In this document: positions 7,737 through 17,656 of the stretch, in pieces
Numbering within the stretch: position 1 is the stretch's first letter
Layout of the letters: each line of letters begins with the position of its first letter
NCBI GenBank assembly: GCA_028824015.1
Contig: JAPPFC010000002.1
Location: forward strand, 62,001-126,000
Length of the DNA stretch: 64,000 bases
Direction of reading: 5' to 3'
Origin: a bacterium
GTDB lineage: Bacteria > Actinomycetota > Acidimicrobiia > Spongiisociales > ZC4RG35
The notes under the pieces: generated by a model
The model's database searches: none
Told to the model about the DNA's origin: nothing
The model's input: only the letters and a program-made list of their open reading frames with translations
Made by a program: the position numbers and the translations under genes

Positions 7737-7952
7737 ATGCAACCATCAAAGGCTATGACCATTCGCTTGTCCGCTGAGCAGGCGGAGGCTCTCCACACCG
7801 TCGCGACTGTTGACGGCATGGCTGTCACTCAGGTCATCCGGGCTGCCATTGCACAGCACATAGAGCAACGGAAGGTTGACCCGGCATTTCAAGACGGGCT
7901 CCGTGAACGGATAGAGCGGGCACAACTCCTGCTTGTAAGCGAGAAGAAGTAG
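7737..7952 (+). CDS. Ribbon-helix-helix (Arc/CopG-like) DNA-binding protein
   Basis: A 71-residue protein. 'AMTIRLSAEQAEALHTVATV' gives the beta-strand and first helix, and 'GMAVTQVIRAAIAQHIEQRK' the second helix of a ribbon-helix-helix dimer; a basic and acidic helical tail follows. Such proteins bind DNA as dimers through the paired strands. No toxin gene follows it; the next gene is convergent. It is divergent from the poly-Ubl operon and shares its control region, including a palindrome of opposed -35 boxes and three ATACC repeats, so it is the best candidate regulator of that operon. No ribosome binding site is visible, consistent with a leaderless transcript. Confidence 0.8.
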   Translation: MQPSKAMTIRLSAEQAEALHTVATVDGMAVTQVIRAAIAQHIEQRKVDPAFQDGLRERIERAQLLLVSEKK

Positions 7953-8015
7953 GCTCCTAACCTTCAAGTCCCTTAGCTTAGACGCCCACCTGAAGAGGCA
8001 ATAACGATTGGGGGG

Positions 8016-8912
8016 TTAGCTCCGACGTCCGTCAATGGGCAACGAGGCATGTTCGGACTCATACAGCTTCTGGCCATCCTTGATGGCCAAGCGCTGGAGG
8101 CAGTACAGTCGCCAGAACAGTTGCCAGTTCGCTGACCGCGGATCCAGGTACTCGACCCTCAGCCCGATACGTGGATCCTGGGCGTCCTCCCACGAAATCA
8201 TCTGTGAATGAGACTGCCACCGACTCGTATCTAGCAACTCGATCGGTGTCATAGTCCAAGGGCCACCATTCCGAAACATCCCGCGCTTCAGGAGGTTTTC
8301 AGCAGCGTGCCGAGCCCGATCTTTGACTGCTTGGCACCACTTGACAGTAGTGGGATCAAGTTTCCCAAGCATTACGCGAGATACGGCATTTGCCGGGTCA
8401 CCCTTAAGAATGGCCGAGTGCTCGTCGTAAGCATCGAGGTAGTTCTGAACGGAACGCCATACATAGTGTCCGGTGCTGTCGGGGAATAGTATCTGCGGGT
8501 CGATTGGCCCAAGCTCCGATGTATCACTCATTAGCACCCTGTCAGCACCGAGGACCATAAGTGTGCCAGCGCTCTTGGCGTAGTCCGGCACCACAATCTG
8601 TAACTCAGCGGTGCCGACCCTTCTCCTGACGATAGAAATCAGCTTTTCGGCTACGTCAACATCGCCTCCGCTGGTGTGCAGTAACAAATCTAGGTTTTCG
8701 TTATTCGGCACATGGTGAAGGATGTCCACAAACCCCACAGTGTCATCACGATCTATCCTGCATCCATCCCCAGATACATAACAAACCAGGCGCCGACCGG
8801 TCGCTTTCTGGATTCGCTTTATGAGATCCTGTCGCCCATACCGTGCAGAGTGAGTTGCCTGGAACAGCGGCGTCTTGGCAAAGTTAGGCTCAGTAACGCC
8901 AACCTCCGCCAT
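8016..8912 (-). CDS. SDH_sah-family serine protease (ClpP/crotonase fold)
   Basis: A 298-residue protein from ATG 8912, chosen because the family usually begins shortly before 'TPLFQATHSARYGRQDLI'; an upstream GTG at 9002 would add 30 atypical residues. Core motifs are 'LDLLLHTSGGDVDVAEKL', the oxyanion region, and 'VVPDYAKSAGTLMVLGADRV' with S114 as probable nucleophile, then 'SELGPIDPQ'. This matches the family named serine dehydrogenase proteinase, which shares the ClpP fold. No transmembrane segment is seen, so it is cytoplasmic. It lies between the poly-Ubl system and the type I restriction operon, on the same strand as both. A link to Ubl-tagged proteins is possible but unsupported beyond position. 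Confidence 0.85.
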   Translation of the reverse strand: MAEVGVTEPNFAKTPLFQATHSARYGRQDLIKRIQKATGRRLVCYVSGDGCRIDRDDTVGFVDILHHVPNNENLDLLLHTSGGDVDVAEKLISIVRRRVGTAELQIVVPDYAKSAGTLMVLGADRVLMSDTSELGPIDPQILFPDSTGHYVWRSVQNYLDAYDEHSAILKGDPANAVSRVMLGKLDPTTVKWCQAVKDRARHAAENLLKRGMFRNGGPWTMTPIELLDTSRWQSHSQMISWEDAQDPRIGLRVEYLDPRSANWQLFWRLYCLQRLAIKDGQKLYESEHASLPIDGRRS

Positions 8913-9091
8913 GCCTTCGGCTGGGTCAACAGACGAACCAAAGGAACTCGATCCACGCACCACTAAGCACGTCCAGTATAGAGAGGTGGCTCTGCAGATC
9001 ACTTACCAGACCCACTCAAGCCCACGTTCTGCGGTTGTCAAACGAACGGTGGTTTGAGGTGTCTACACCGGCGTTAGGACAGCATGTCCAC

Positions 9092-9838
9092 TTATTTGAC
9101 AGCGGTGCCTAGCCAGATACTTCTGCCGATAGAGGCAAGAGCAGATTTCTCTGACTGGTAGCCCGGCATCAATCGTGCGACGATGGACCAGAACTTGGGG
9201 GTGTGGTTGGCCTCGCGGAGGTGAGCGAGTTCGTGTACTAGGACGTAGTCGATGAGGCTTGGAGGAAGTTGGAGGGTGGCCCAGTGGATATTGATTCGTT
9301 GGGGACCTGTGTGCGGACGCGCTGAACCCCACCGGTAGCCGAGGTCGCGGACTTCCACGCCAACTGACTGTTCTCCCAGGCGGGCAGCCCAGGGACAGAT
9401 CCTCTTTTGGAGCCACTTCCTGCCCACATCGGTGTACCACTGACGCATTGCATTGGCACCCTGATCCGCCTCCGCGGCAGGGAGGTGGAACCGGCCCCGA
9501 TCGAGGCGCAATCCGGTCCCCTCGGGGGTGAGGGTTAATCGGTAGCTGCGGCCGAGATAAGCGAACCCTTCTCCTTCGACAAACTTCTTGACAATCGGTG
9601 GACCCGTAAGAGCATCTTTCTCGACCAGCTTGCGATAGACCCACTGGCGCTTGGCAGCAACGAATCTCATAACTCGTTCGACTGTGACGGCGGGTGGAGC
9701 CTTGATAACCAGCGATGCGTCGCGTTCTACAATGATCTCGATTGTCTTGCCTCGGCGGGGCGGGGCGACCTTGAACACAAGATCTCCTACTACCAACTCG
9801 GGGAGATCGTGGAGGGCAAGCGCTGCGGTGGGGGTCAT
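9092..9838 (-). CDS. YgjP-like (DUF45, M48-type) metallopeptidase in the restriction operon
   Basis: A 248-residue protein with the zinc-protease motif H202-E-L-A-H206 in 'VLVHELAHLREANHTPKFW', with H212 in the usual 'NHTPKFW' follow-on. 'RWGSARP' (W170) and the N-terminal 'RRGKTIEIIVERDASLVIKAP' are typical of the YgjP/DUF45 family. Members are commonly the last gene of type I restriction-modification operons. Its ATG overlaps the hsdR stop by 4 bp (ATGA), so it is translated with that gene. The substrate is not known; cleavage or control of the restriction complex is a plausible guess from position. Confidence 0.88.
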   Translation of the reverse strand: MTPTAALALHDLPELVVGDLVFKVAPPRRGKTIEIIVERDASLVIKAPPAVTVERVMRFVAAKRQWVYRKLVEKDALTGPPIVKKFVEGEGFAYLGRSYRLTLTPEGTGLRLDRGRFHLPAAEADQGANAMRQWYTDVGRKWLQKRICPWAARLGEQSVGVEVRDLGYRWGSARPHTGPQRINIHWATLQLPPSLIDYVLVHELAHLREANHTPKFWSIVARLMPGYQSEKSALASIGRSIWLGTAVK

Positions 9839-12800
9839 GACAACCGGTGCTGGTTGGCCTTGGCGAGAGCGACGAGTTCGACAGACAGCTCATCAAGGCT
9901 CGCGAATGGGAACAGGTCACTGTCGTCGAGTGTCCGTTTGATCGCTTTACGAAGGTCATCTTGCTTGGTGGCGTTGTCCCAGAAGCCCACCACACTGATG
10001 ACTCGGCGGACCTGGGCGACAAGTTCCACGGTAAGTTCGATCAGACGCTCAGTGGCTTCCGACACGGAACTCGCGACCCTCTCGACCATCTGGCCATAGA
10101 ACGGAAGTTCCGTGGAGGGATCCAGCCCCGTATCATCTTCGTCGGAGCGGCCAGTTTTGATCTCGTCGATCACTCCCTTGAATTCGAATGCGATCTGGTC
10201 CCACCTATCTTCCAGCCGATCCAGGATCTCGTCGATTCTCTCCGACAAGTTCCGGTAATAAGCGGGGTCTTCGTCAACATGGGTGCGAATGTGATGCCGT
10301 ATGGCGTGTTCCATCTCTGATGCCATAGCCCGCTCCGAATCCATCTGTTGGACGTGAAAGTTGAAGGTCGGATCGGTGATCTTCAAAGGCTGGATCTTCT
10401 GGCTGAGGTCGAGAACTGTGATGTGCTGGTCGATCAGACGCCGGACCTTTTCCTTGTACTTGTGGGGGTCAAAGTCCCCATCGGGTGTGTCGCGGTAACG
10501 GCGCCGGGTGCGGATCTGGATCTCTCCGAAGAGGTTGACATCTTCTACGAACGGAAGGGCTTCTGGCCTTGGTAAAACCGTGTCGAAGGTGGTGAAGAAG
10601 GTTCGTAGTGCAACATCGAACTCTGCCCGGAGTCGTTCGTCGGCCAGCAGTTGAACGCATTGCTCGATCGCTTCGTTGGTCGCGGCTGGCTCGACACCTC
10701 GCTGGACGAAGATCTGTTTAACACGTTGGCGCTGCGGTTCAAGCTTTTCGATTTCGGTGGTGAGCGACCGTAGCGCTCCGTCGACGTCGGGATCGACGAT
10801 GTCGCCATCAGCGTTGGCATAGGCGGCGAGAGCCTGGGTGAGTTGAGCAGACACGCCGTAGTAATCGACCACGAGTCCGTAGGACTTCTTTGGGGCGGTC
10901 CGGTTGACGCGAGCTATCGCCTGGAGCAGTTCAGCCTCTTGGATCAATCGGTCGAGATAGAGAACCTGCGCTTGCGGTGCGTCGAACCCGGTGAGCAACA
11001 TCGACTTGACGATCAACAGTGCAAGTGGGCTGTGTTTGTCGTTGGCGGACCCGAGTGGAAGTTTGAAGCCGTCGATGTGTATCTGTTGACGCTGTTTGGC
11101 CGTCCATGGCGCGTAATGCGGCGGATCGTTGTGGTCTCCGGAGATCACCGGCGCGAATTCAAGGCTCCGCAATAGTTCAATCTGGGAAGTCGTGTTCTCC
11201 GTTGACGACATGTGGCTTGGTGTGATGCCGGAACTGTCGAACGGATATGGGTCTCCTCGTTCGATCTCTTCAATGAGTTCATCACGTGCCTTGTTCAGGG
11301 CATCGAAATAACGGAGACAGGCCTTCCGACTGGTAGCAACAATCATGCCCTTGAATCCGTCGGGCATCACGGTGGTGAGGTAGTGTCGGAGGACATCCTT
11401 AGCTTTCGCCTCAATCAACTCCGGAGCCTGGAGCACCTGCATGGTTGTGGCGTACTTCCGCTGAAGAGTCTGTCTCTGGTCGTCAGTAAGCGGGGCGAAC
11501 CACCGGTAGAAAACCGTGTCCATCCTGGATGCTCCCTTGACGGCCGCATCGGTGGTGCGGCCCTCGTAGAAGATCGGCACAGTCGAACCATCCGCCTCCG
11601 AGTCAGCAAGCGTGTACCGGTCCAAATACCCACCGAAGATGTCACGCGTTCTCTTCCGCTTGCCCATGATTATCGGAGTGCCCGTAAACCCAATCCGGGC
11701 CGCATTCGGCAGGGCGGCCATCAGATTGGCGTGCAGTATCGACCCATGAGATCGGTGGGCCTCGTCGACCATCACCAGTATCGACTCCGACGGGTTCAAC
11801 GTGCCGTACATCTCCTCTCCCGCCGCACCTTCGCTGCCACCAGGTGACGTGTCCCGGTACTTCTGGATCATCACCATCACCACACCCGGACCGGGCCGAC
11901 CAACCAATCTCCGAACATCCCCACCCCTGCGGGCAACGTACACGGTCTCCCCAACCAATGCCGCCGTCTCCCGGAGTTGTCGCTCAAGAGCGGTCCGATC
12001 AGTCACCAGGACAATCTTGAACCTTCTCAGATCGGGATGGCTTCGCATCGCCCTCACCAGAAATACCATCGTCAGGCTCTTGCCGGATCCCTGAGTGTGC
12101 CAGACGATCCCTCCGCGGCGATCGGTCTCCCCGTCTTCCGCCTTGGTGGGGCCGGTAAGCAACCGTCGCATCGCTTTCTGGACACCCCGGTACTGCTGAT
12201 AACGGCTGACAATCTTGACCGTACGACCTGGGCCGATATCCATGAACACCGTGAAGTGCCTCACGATGTCCAGCAACCGCTGAGGCGCCAACATTCCAGC
12301 CGCCAACAACTCCTGCTGGGTAACCGCTTCAACCGGTTTGCCCAAGGAATCGGCTACATCCTCAACGGAATAGGGGAAGGGATCCTTCCAAGCCATGTAA
12401 TGCTCTGGCAAAGCGGTGAATGTTGCCACTTCGGCTCGCTCACCAGTGGTAGCCACCGTGAACTGATTTGTCCAGAACAACTGCTCAGCACCCTCAGGAA
12501 CCTCGGTACGCCGCTGGTTGGCATATCGGTGGATCTGATTGATCGCTTCCGCTATCCCGGAGGGGGTACCGGGAGGCTTGGCCTCGATCACCACCAACGG
12601 AATCCCGTTAACGAACAATGTCACATCAGGCCGAATGTTCGGAGCCCTACCGGCTGTTGCAATCGGGAACTGCGACACCGCAAGGAAGTCATTGGCTTTC
12701 CAGTTGTCCCAATCGATGTAATCAATGGTCCGATCCCGACCACCGTCCCACCCTTCCATTCCGGCAACCGTGACCCCGCGAAGCAAAAGATCGGTCGACA

Positions 12801-13083
12801 GCCGGTTCGCCTCCAACAACTTGGCCCCCGCTGGCATCGAAGTCAACTCCGCAACCGCCCCTTTGATCCGGATGTCGTCAAGCCACGGCAGGTCGTTAGG
12901 CCCTGGATTAATCTTCACCAACGCCCCCTTGAGCCGATCTTCAAGAAGCACATCGCGATCCGACAGCCGGGCCACGGTGTCGGTGCCCTGGCGCTCAGAC
13001 CAGACCAACGTTTCCCAGCCGAGCATTCCCAAGTGCTCTAACAACGGCCCCTCGACTTTCTCCCACTCCGGCCCCCAAGTCAT
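9835..13083 (-). CDS. hsdR: Type I restriction enzyme subunit R
   Basis: A 1082-residue motor and nuclease subunit. The N-terminal endonuclease site is seen as D153 in 'RPDVTLFVNG' and E167-A-K169 in 'LVVIEAK'. The translocase has Walker A 'TQGSGKS' (330-336), DEAH at 440-443 in 'MVDEAHRSHG', and later SF2 motifs such as 'GFTGTPI', 'KSMLLTGFDAP' and 'QAIARVNR'. It would pump DNA past the complex and cut unmodified DNA at a distance. The ATG overlaps the hsdS stop (ATGA) and its own stop overlaps the metallopeptidase start. Length and motifs look complete, so the system is probably functional. Confidence 0.96.
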   Translation of the reverse strand: MTWGPEWEKVEGPLLEHLGMLGWETLVWSERQGTDTVARLSDRDVLLEDRLKGALVKINPGPNDLPWLDDIRIKGAVAELTSMPAGAKLLEANRLSTDLLLRGVTVAGMEGWDGGRDRTIDYIDWDNWKANDFLAVSQFPIATAGRAPNIRPDVTLFVNGIPLVVIEAKPPGTPSGIAEAINQIHRYANQRRTEVPEGAEQLFWTNQFTVATTGERAEVATFTALPEHYMAWKDPFPYSVEDVADSLGKPVEAVTQQELLAAGMLAPQRLLDIVRHFTVFMDIGPGRTVKIVSRYQQYRGVQKAMRRLLTGPTKAEDGETDRRGGIVWHTQGSGKSLTMVFLVRAMRSHPDLRRFKIVLVTDRTALERQLRETAALVGETVYVARRGGDVRRLVGRPGPGVVMVMIQKYRDTSPGGSEGAAGEEMYGTLNPSESILVMVDEAHRSHGSILHANLMAALPNAARIGFTGTPIIMGKRKRTRDIFGGYLDRYTLADSEADGSTVPIFYEGRTTDAAVKGASRMDTVFYRWFAPLTDDQRQTLQRKYATTMQVLQAPELIEAKAKDVLRHYLTTVMPDGFKGMIVATSRKACLRYFDALNKARDELIEEIERGDPYPFDSSGITPSHMSSTENTTSQIELLRSLEFAPVISGDHNDPPHYAPWTAKQRQQIHIDGFKLPLGSANDKHSPLALLIVKSMLLTGFDAPQAQVLYLDRLIQEAELLQAIARVNRTAPKKSYGLVVDYYGVSAQLTQALAAYANADGDIVDPDVDGALRSLTTEIEKLEPQRQRVKQIFVQRGVEPAATNEAIEQCVQLLADERLRAEFDVALRTFFTTFDTVLPRPEALPFVEDVNLFGEIQIRTRRRYRDTPDGDFDPHKYKEKVRRLIDQHITVLDLSQKIQPLKITDPTFNFHVQQMDSERAMASEMEHAIRHHIRTHVDEDPAYYRNLSERIDEILDRLEDRWDQIAFEFKGVIDEIKTGRSDEDDTGLDPSTELPFYGQMVERVASSVSEATERLIELTVELVAQVRRVISVVGFWDNATKQDDLRKAIKRTLDDSDLFPFASLDELSVELVALAKANQHRLS

Positions 13084-14342
13084 GTTGCTGCCGTCCGAAT
13101 ACGGCCCGAGAATAGATCGGAAGCAAGCCCCGTTCGCAACCTCCGCAACTTAGCAAGTTCAACTCTATTGTGGTGTATCGAACTGTCGACTGTGTCAAGG
13201 ATCTCCGCAATCCGCCGCTGCTCCAGCAACGGTGGGAGGGGAAGCCTAAACCGTCGAATGATCGCTCCCGAAATATTCGGTTGGGTCGTCTGAGCCGCCA
13301 GTCGTTCTAGGCTAGCGCGGCGGAACGAGAGGGCATGCGCGAGGTAATCGGGGTCGCATCGGAAAGGAGGAACCAGCGCCGCAATGGCTTGATTGGTTGC
13401 CATCGGAGAGAGAAGCGTCTTGGTCACTCCGATCGTTCCGTACATAGTCACCAGAACTGTCCCAGCGGGGAAGATCCTCGCTGCACTCTCCTCAAGGGCA
13501 AGGTCCGTGATCGACAGTTCGGCCTGATCCACAAACCGACTAATAGATCTGGTGATATCGTCAATCTTGAGGAACGGCGTGCCGCAATCCGCGTAATAGC
13601 GGGGGTCCCCAGCCGTGGGGGTACCTCCGCTTGAGACTAAAGCGACCAGTTCCTCGATCGACCGAGACTCCCAGTCAGTCATAACCGAGGTCCCTGACGT
13701 GCTGGTAGAGACCGGCGACGACAAGGCCCCGTTCGGCTTCGAGTTTGTGGAGGTTACCCTAGCGCTGGATCCATTGAGAAGATCAGCCGCAAGTCCGGCA
13801 CGTATAAAGCGCCGCTTGGCAATGACACGTTTGGTGGCCTCAACGGTCTCGTTGAGCGTGTCGAGCACCTTGGCAATTCGCCGCTGCTCCTCTAACGGTG
13901 GCACAGGCACAAGCCATCTCACCAGCTTTGATCTCGGTAAGTGGCCAATGCTTGTCCTCCCTGTCATTGCCCTTAGCAATCCCGCAACGGCAGCGAACTC
14001 AATGTAGTGGCGCATGAATCCCTGGTCTATGATGCCAGTCCCACGCAACCGGTGAATGGCGTTCTGGAAGTAGCACTCTGGCAGCTCATCTGACCACAAT
14101 GCTGCCCTGCCAACCTCACCGCCTTCACAGACAAGAAGGTCACCTGCTCGCAATCGATACCGCTCTCGCTCTGCCAAATTGAAGTGCATCGTTCGGAGGT
14201 CGTCAATGACAATTTGTCCCCATTGGACATTGCGATTTGCGAGGTATTGATACTGATCGCCATGCTCAGAGCCTGCACTGAGCGTCTTACCCAGTTGAAC
14301 CTCGAAGGCCTTGCCAAGTGGCACCTTCCGCCAATTATCCAT
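13080..14342 (-). CDS. hsdS: Type I restriction-modification specificity subunit S
   Basis: From ATG 14342 the product is 420 residues. It has the two-TRD layout of HsdS: each half ends with a conserved helical region, '[20 protein letters not shown]...AADLLNG' about residues 170-210 and '[20 protein letters not shown]...ASDLFSG' near the C-terminus. The two variable domains each read one half of a split DNA site that cannot be deduced here. ATG 14342 overlaps the hsdM stop by 8 bp and gives '[10 protein letters not shown]', a normal HsdS beginning; longer readings extend only into hsdM. The halves are similar in the conserved helices but differ in the TRDs, so the recognition site is probably asymmetric. 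Confidence 0.93.
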   Translation of the reverse strand: MDNWRKVPLGKAFEVQLGKTLSAGSEHGDQYQYLANRNVQWGQIVIDDLRTMHFNLAERERYRLRAGDLLVCEGGEVGRAALWSDELPECYFQNAIHRLRGTGIIDQGFMRHYIEFAAVAGLLRAMTGRTSIGHLPRSKLVRWLVPVPPLEEQRRIAKVLDTLNETVEATKRVIAKRRFIRAGLAADLLNGSSARVTSTNSKPNGALSSPVSTSTSGTSVMTDWESRSIEELVALVSSGGTPTAGDPRYYADCGTPFLKIDDITRSISRFVDQAELSITDLALEESAARIFPAGTVLVTMYGTIGVTKTLLSPMATNQAIAALVPPFRCDPDYLAHALSFRRASLERLAAQTTQPNISGAIIRRFRLPLPPLLEQRRIAEILDTVDSSIHHNRVELAKLRRLRTGLASDLFSGRIRTAAT

Positions 14343-16737
14343 ACCCCAGCTCCTTGAACTGCTGGTCGAGACGGGCTGCGGCCTTGTCCCGTTCTGCTTC
14401 AACGTCTCCGAGGGTGGTGCCGTATTTGTTGGCGAGGTTGCTGTACCAACCAAGAGTATTGCGTTCGACGGTGGCGAAGTGATCTGTTACGAGTCTCTCC
14501 ATTCGGCCCAAGAGCACACCGATTGCCTGGGTAGGGGCTTCGGCCGCCGGCATAGTGTCGAGGGTTTGCCGGGCTTTAGTGAGCAGTAAGGCATCAACGG
14601 CTTTGAGTTGCTTTTTAATCTTGGTGCGGGCCGACTTCAGGGTCTTGATCTCGGCCGGAGTGAGAGGGCCAGCGTTGTTGGAGGCTTCGGCGGCCTTAAT
14701 CTGTGCATCGAGGCGGGCGTGTTCGGCTGTGAGGGTGGTTTGTTTGGCTAGTTGGCACGCCGCAAGGAGTTTGATGGCGGGCTGGTCGGGCAGGCTGGGA
14801 GCCTTTTTGTCGTCTTTGCTGGCTTCGGCGGTGGTGAGCCAAGCTTCGATGACTGCTTTCCAGCCTCGGGTAGCGGCGGTCTGGAGTTCGTGGCGAGTCT
14901 GTTCCCACCAAGTCGCGGCCATGCCAGCAGCGGCGAAGTGGTCCATGCCAGTAGGGACCATGCGGGCCGTGAAACCCTTGACCAGTTGGTGGCGTTGGCC
15001 AACGAGAATGCCATTGCGTGGTAGGAGGCGGAGCATTGGTTCGACGGTGTCGGCCCACCAGCGCGGCCAGGGACTGTTCGTGGCCTTGTCATTGACCGCG
15101 CGGCCAATAGTGCGGTACGCATCTTCCCGCTCTGCCGAGCCATTGGCTGAGTGGCGCCACTCGGCGTAACAGTCACCCCGATCGACAAACAGGAGGTCGG
15201 CTTCGAGCCCGGCTTCTTCCAGCAGGTCTTTAGCGTCCTCAATCTCCACTATTGGTACGCCACCATGGAGATGAGCTCGGACATCCTGGGGTTCGGGTGG
15301 TGGAGCGCTATCCGCGTACCGCCGGATGTTGCAGTTGAAGTCGTTGTCGGCTAGTTCGTCGAGGGTGACGACCTTGGCGAAGCCCTCGACATCGGCGAAG
15401 TCTCGGTATGTGGCGGTGATCTTCTCTTCGTCGCGTGGGCGGAGATGGTTCTGGGCGCGACCTTCGCCGTAGTCGCGGTCGGCGTTTATAAACAGCACCT
15501 TGCCCTTCCGTTCGGGAGGTTTGGAGCCTTTGGCTCGCAGGATCAATATGGCGGCAGGGATGCCGGTGCCGTAGAAGAGGTTTGGGCCCAAACCGATCAC
15601 CGTGTCAATGAGGTCGTCTTCAATGATCGCCCGCCGGATGCTCCCTTCAGTGCCACTCCGGAACAGCACACCGTGGGGCATGACTGTGGCGAGGATCCCA
15701 TCAGACTTGAGGACGGCCAGCATGTGCTGGAGGAACATGAGGTCGGCTTTCTTGGCGCCTTCGGGTGTGTAGCCGTAGCGGAACCGTTCGGTGTGAGTAA
15801 GTGAGGCTTTGTCGTAGTTCTGGCTGAACGGGGGGTTCGTGATCACCCGGTCGAAACGAACTAACTCACCGTCACGGACATGCTCAGGGTTGGTGATAGT
15901 GTCTTCGTTGCGGAGGTCAGCGTCTTTGATGCCGTGAAGCAGCATGTTCATCTTGGAGATTGACCAGGTGGTCCCGTTGTTCTCTTGGCCGGCAAGAACT
16001 AGATTGGTGGGATCACCACCACTGTCAGAAACGTGGTTTCGGGCGTATATCAACATCCCGCCAGATCCTGAGCATGGGTCGTAGATAGCCATACCCTCCT
16101 TCGGATCGACAAGGCGCACCATCAGCTGCACGACAGGGCGGGGTGTGTAAAACTCGCCTCCCTTCTTACCCGCCGAGTCGGCAAAGTCCCGGATCAGATA
16201 CTCGTATGCTGCGCCAAGCAGGTCGGGGAACTCGAAATCCTCGTTGCGGAGCCGGTACTTGGAGAAATGATCGATGAGGTCGCGCCACTTCTTGTCCGAA
16301 ACTGTTGTTCTACCTACCCGCCGGTTGAAGTCGATGTGCTGTAGGACACTCTCCAGAGTGGGATTGCTCTCCTCAAGCTTGCCGAGAGCCCTGTTCAGTC
16401 CGTCGCCCACCTGATGGTGGAGATCGTCGCGAATGTTCGACCAGCGGGCCTCGGGTGGCACGAAAAAAGCGTCTTCATAGAAATCGGGGTCATCAGCTCG
16501 CTGATGGGCTTCTGCCAATGAACGTCCCCGAGTCAACTGATCCTCGATCACCAGCCGACGCTCCTGTTCGAACACATCGCTCGCCCTCTTCAAGAACAAT
16601 GCCCCGAAGATGTACTCCTTGAACTCCGACGCGTCCATCTTTCCGCGCAAGATGTCGGCAGCGGCGAATAGATGGCGCTCTAGTTGGGGCAGTGTGAGCA
16701 CGAGGACAACGATAGAGCATCGAAGTGACAGCCCCAT
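14335..16737 (-). CDS. hsdM: Type I restriction-modification methyltransferase subunit M, with long C-terminal extension
   Basis: An 800-residue N6-adenine methyltransferase. '[20 protein letters not shown]' and '[11 protein letters not shown]' are the HsdM N-terminal helical domain; the SAM motif '[10 protein letters not shown]' is at 220-229 and the catalytic 'NPPF' at 301-304. The catalytic core ends around residue 480, and the remaining 300 or so residues are helical, with a coiled-coil-like stretch near 660-710, making it longer than the common 500-residue form. ATG 16737 follows GGAAGA; the extra residues before '[10 protein letters not shown]' look hydrophobic and atypical, so GTG 16701 is an alternative start. 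First gene of hsdM-hsdS-hsdR-metallopeptidase, all overlapping. Confidence 0.93.
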   Translation of the reverse strand: MGLSLRCSIVVLVLTLPQLERHLFAAADILRGKMDASEFKEYIFGALFLKRASDVFEQERRLVIEDQLTRGRSLAEAHQRADDPDFYEDAFFVPPEARWSNIRDDLHHQVGDGLNRALGKLEESNPTLESVLQHIDFNRRVGRTTVSDKKWRDLIDHFSKYRLRNEDFEFPDLLGAAYEYLIRDFADSAGKKGGEFYTPRPVVQLMVRLVDPKEGMAIYDPCSGSGGMLIYARNHVSDSGGDPTNLVLAGQENNGTTWSISKMNMLLHGIKDADLRNEDTITNPEHVRDGELVRFDRVITNPPFSQNYDKASLTHTERFRYGYTPEGAKKADLMFLQHMLAVLKSDGILATVMPHGVLFRSGTEGSIRRAIIEDDLIDTVIGLGPNLFYGTGIPAAILILRAKGSKPPERKGKVLFINADRDYGEGRAQNHLRPRDEEKITATYRDFADVEGFAKVVTLDELADNDFNCNIRRYADSAPPPEPQDVRAHLHGGVPIVEIEDAKDLLEEAGLEADLLFVDRGDCYAEWRHSANGSAEREDAYRTIGRAVNDKATNSPWPRWWADTVEPMLRLLPRNGILVGQRHQLVKGFTARMVPTGMDHFAAAGMAATWWEQTRHELQTAATRGWKAVIEAWLTTAEASKDDKKAPSLPDQPAIKLLAACQLAKQTTLTAEHARLDAQIKAAEASNNAGPLTPAEIKTLKSARTKIKKQLKAVDALLLTKARQTLDTMPAAEAPTQAIGVLLGRMERLVTDHFATVERNTLGWYSNLANKYGTTLGDVEAERDKAAARLDQQFKELGYG

Positions 16738-16906
16738 CGATCTTCCTATCCCGTGCGAGAACTCCTATCGGATCCTGACTTCCTTGACAGAGATGTTGTC
16801 CAACGCGTATGGTCAGCCACCGGCAGGTGTGTTCCTAAATCTGCCTCGCCCACCGCCAAGCACAGGCGTTTCGAAGACACTGCTCACGGGGGAAGGCTCA
16901 ACACCG

Positions 16907-17578
16907 CTATGGGACAACGCCCTTTGAGAAGAAGCATCTCCACAGCACCCGGCGGGCCATGGGATCGTTTGCGTCCCGGGCTTGCACCACGGCATAAATG
17001 TTTTGGATGAGACGTTTCCATCCCTCGTCGTCTCCCCCTCCCGGCCAATAGAGGGCCAACTCAATGTCGGTTCCCTTTGCCAGGGCTTCCTGTATTCGTT
17101 CTCTCCAATGCTCGAACGAGTGGTGGTGCAGACTTGAGTGGGCATTTTGTAAGAGGTGTTTGTTCCTCAACACGGTGTCCCACAGCTGTTGCAGAAGATG
17201 CTGTCGATGATTCTCCTGTGCCACTGCTTTGGCGATCTGTTCCGTGACCGCATCAAAGGCGCGGATTCTGGCTAAGGCCTCTCGGTCTTTTCGATCTTCG
17301 GCAGCTGCCCGTTCTTTCTCTTTCGCTTTGCATTCAGCTGCCCGTTCTTCCTTTTGGGCCTTGCATTCCTTTTTGCGATGCCGCTCAAACGAGGCGAACA
17401 GCCATCCCTGATAAAGGATCAATGACACTATGCCCGCCGCTATTAGTCCCTTCTGGACGGCGTCGTCCATCCCGAGGACGTGGGTGATGAGTGCTGTACC
17501 AAAGAACACGAGGGCCGTTACCACCCCCATGCTGCTGTGGGCTTTCCATAAACCGAGAACAGAGATGAGCTTTTCCAT
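16907..17578 (-). CDS. Two-TM membrane protein with charged coiled coil, unknown function
   Basis: I do not recognise this 223-residue protein. Two hydrophobic segments near the N-terminus ('VVTALVFFGTALITHVLG' about 19-36, and 'GLIAAGIVSLILYQGWLFA' about 45-63) are followed by a strongly charged helix rich in Lys, Glu and Ala (about 66-115), then a soluble C-terminal region containing 'LYWPGGGDDEGWKRLIQNIY'. The layout is that of a membrane-anchored protein with a long cytoplasmic helix and a small end domain. ATG 17578 is chosen over the adjacent TTG. It stands between the restriction operon and the selenocysteine tRNA gene, so it may be the outermost island gene. Membrane effectors are common in defence loci, but nothing here proves such a role. 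Confidence 0.7.
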   Translation of the reverse strand: MEKLISVLGLWKAHSSMGVVTALVFFGTALITHVLGMDDAVQKGLIAAGIVSLILYQGWLFASFERHRKKECKAQKEERAAECKAKEKERAAAEDRKDREALARIRAFDAVTEQIAKAVAQENHRQHLLQQLWDTVLRNKHLLQNAHSSLHHHSFEHWRERIQEALAKGTDIELALYWPGGGDDEGWKRLIQNIYAVVQARDANDPMARRVLWRCFFSKGVVP

Positions 17579-17656
17579 CAATGCAGTATCCAGAACTGAA
17601 ACACTAAGCCCAGATTAGGAAACGCCTCTGAACTGAGTAAACGTCCGTGGTCCTAG

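Noticed and set aside
9063-10022. Minus-strand frame of 319 residues overlapping the metallopeptidase
   Set aside because: Arg/Pro/Ser-rich shadow; the other frame carries HELAHL and overlaps hsdR cleanly.
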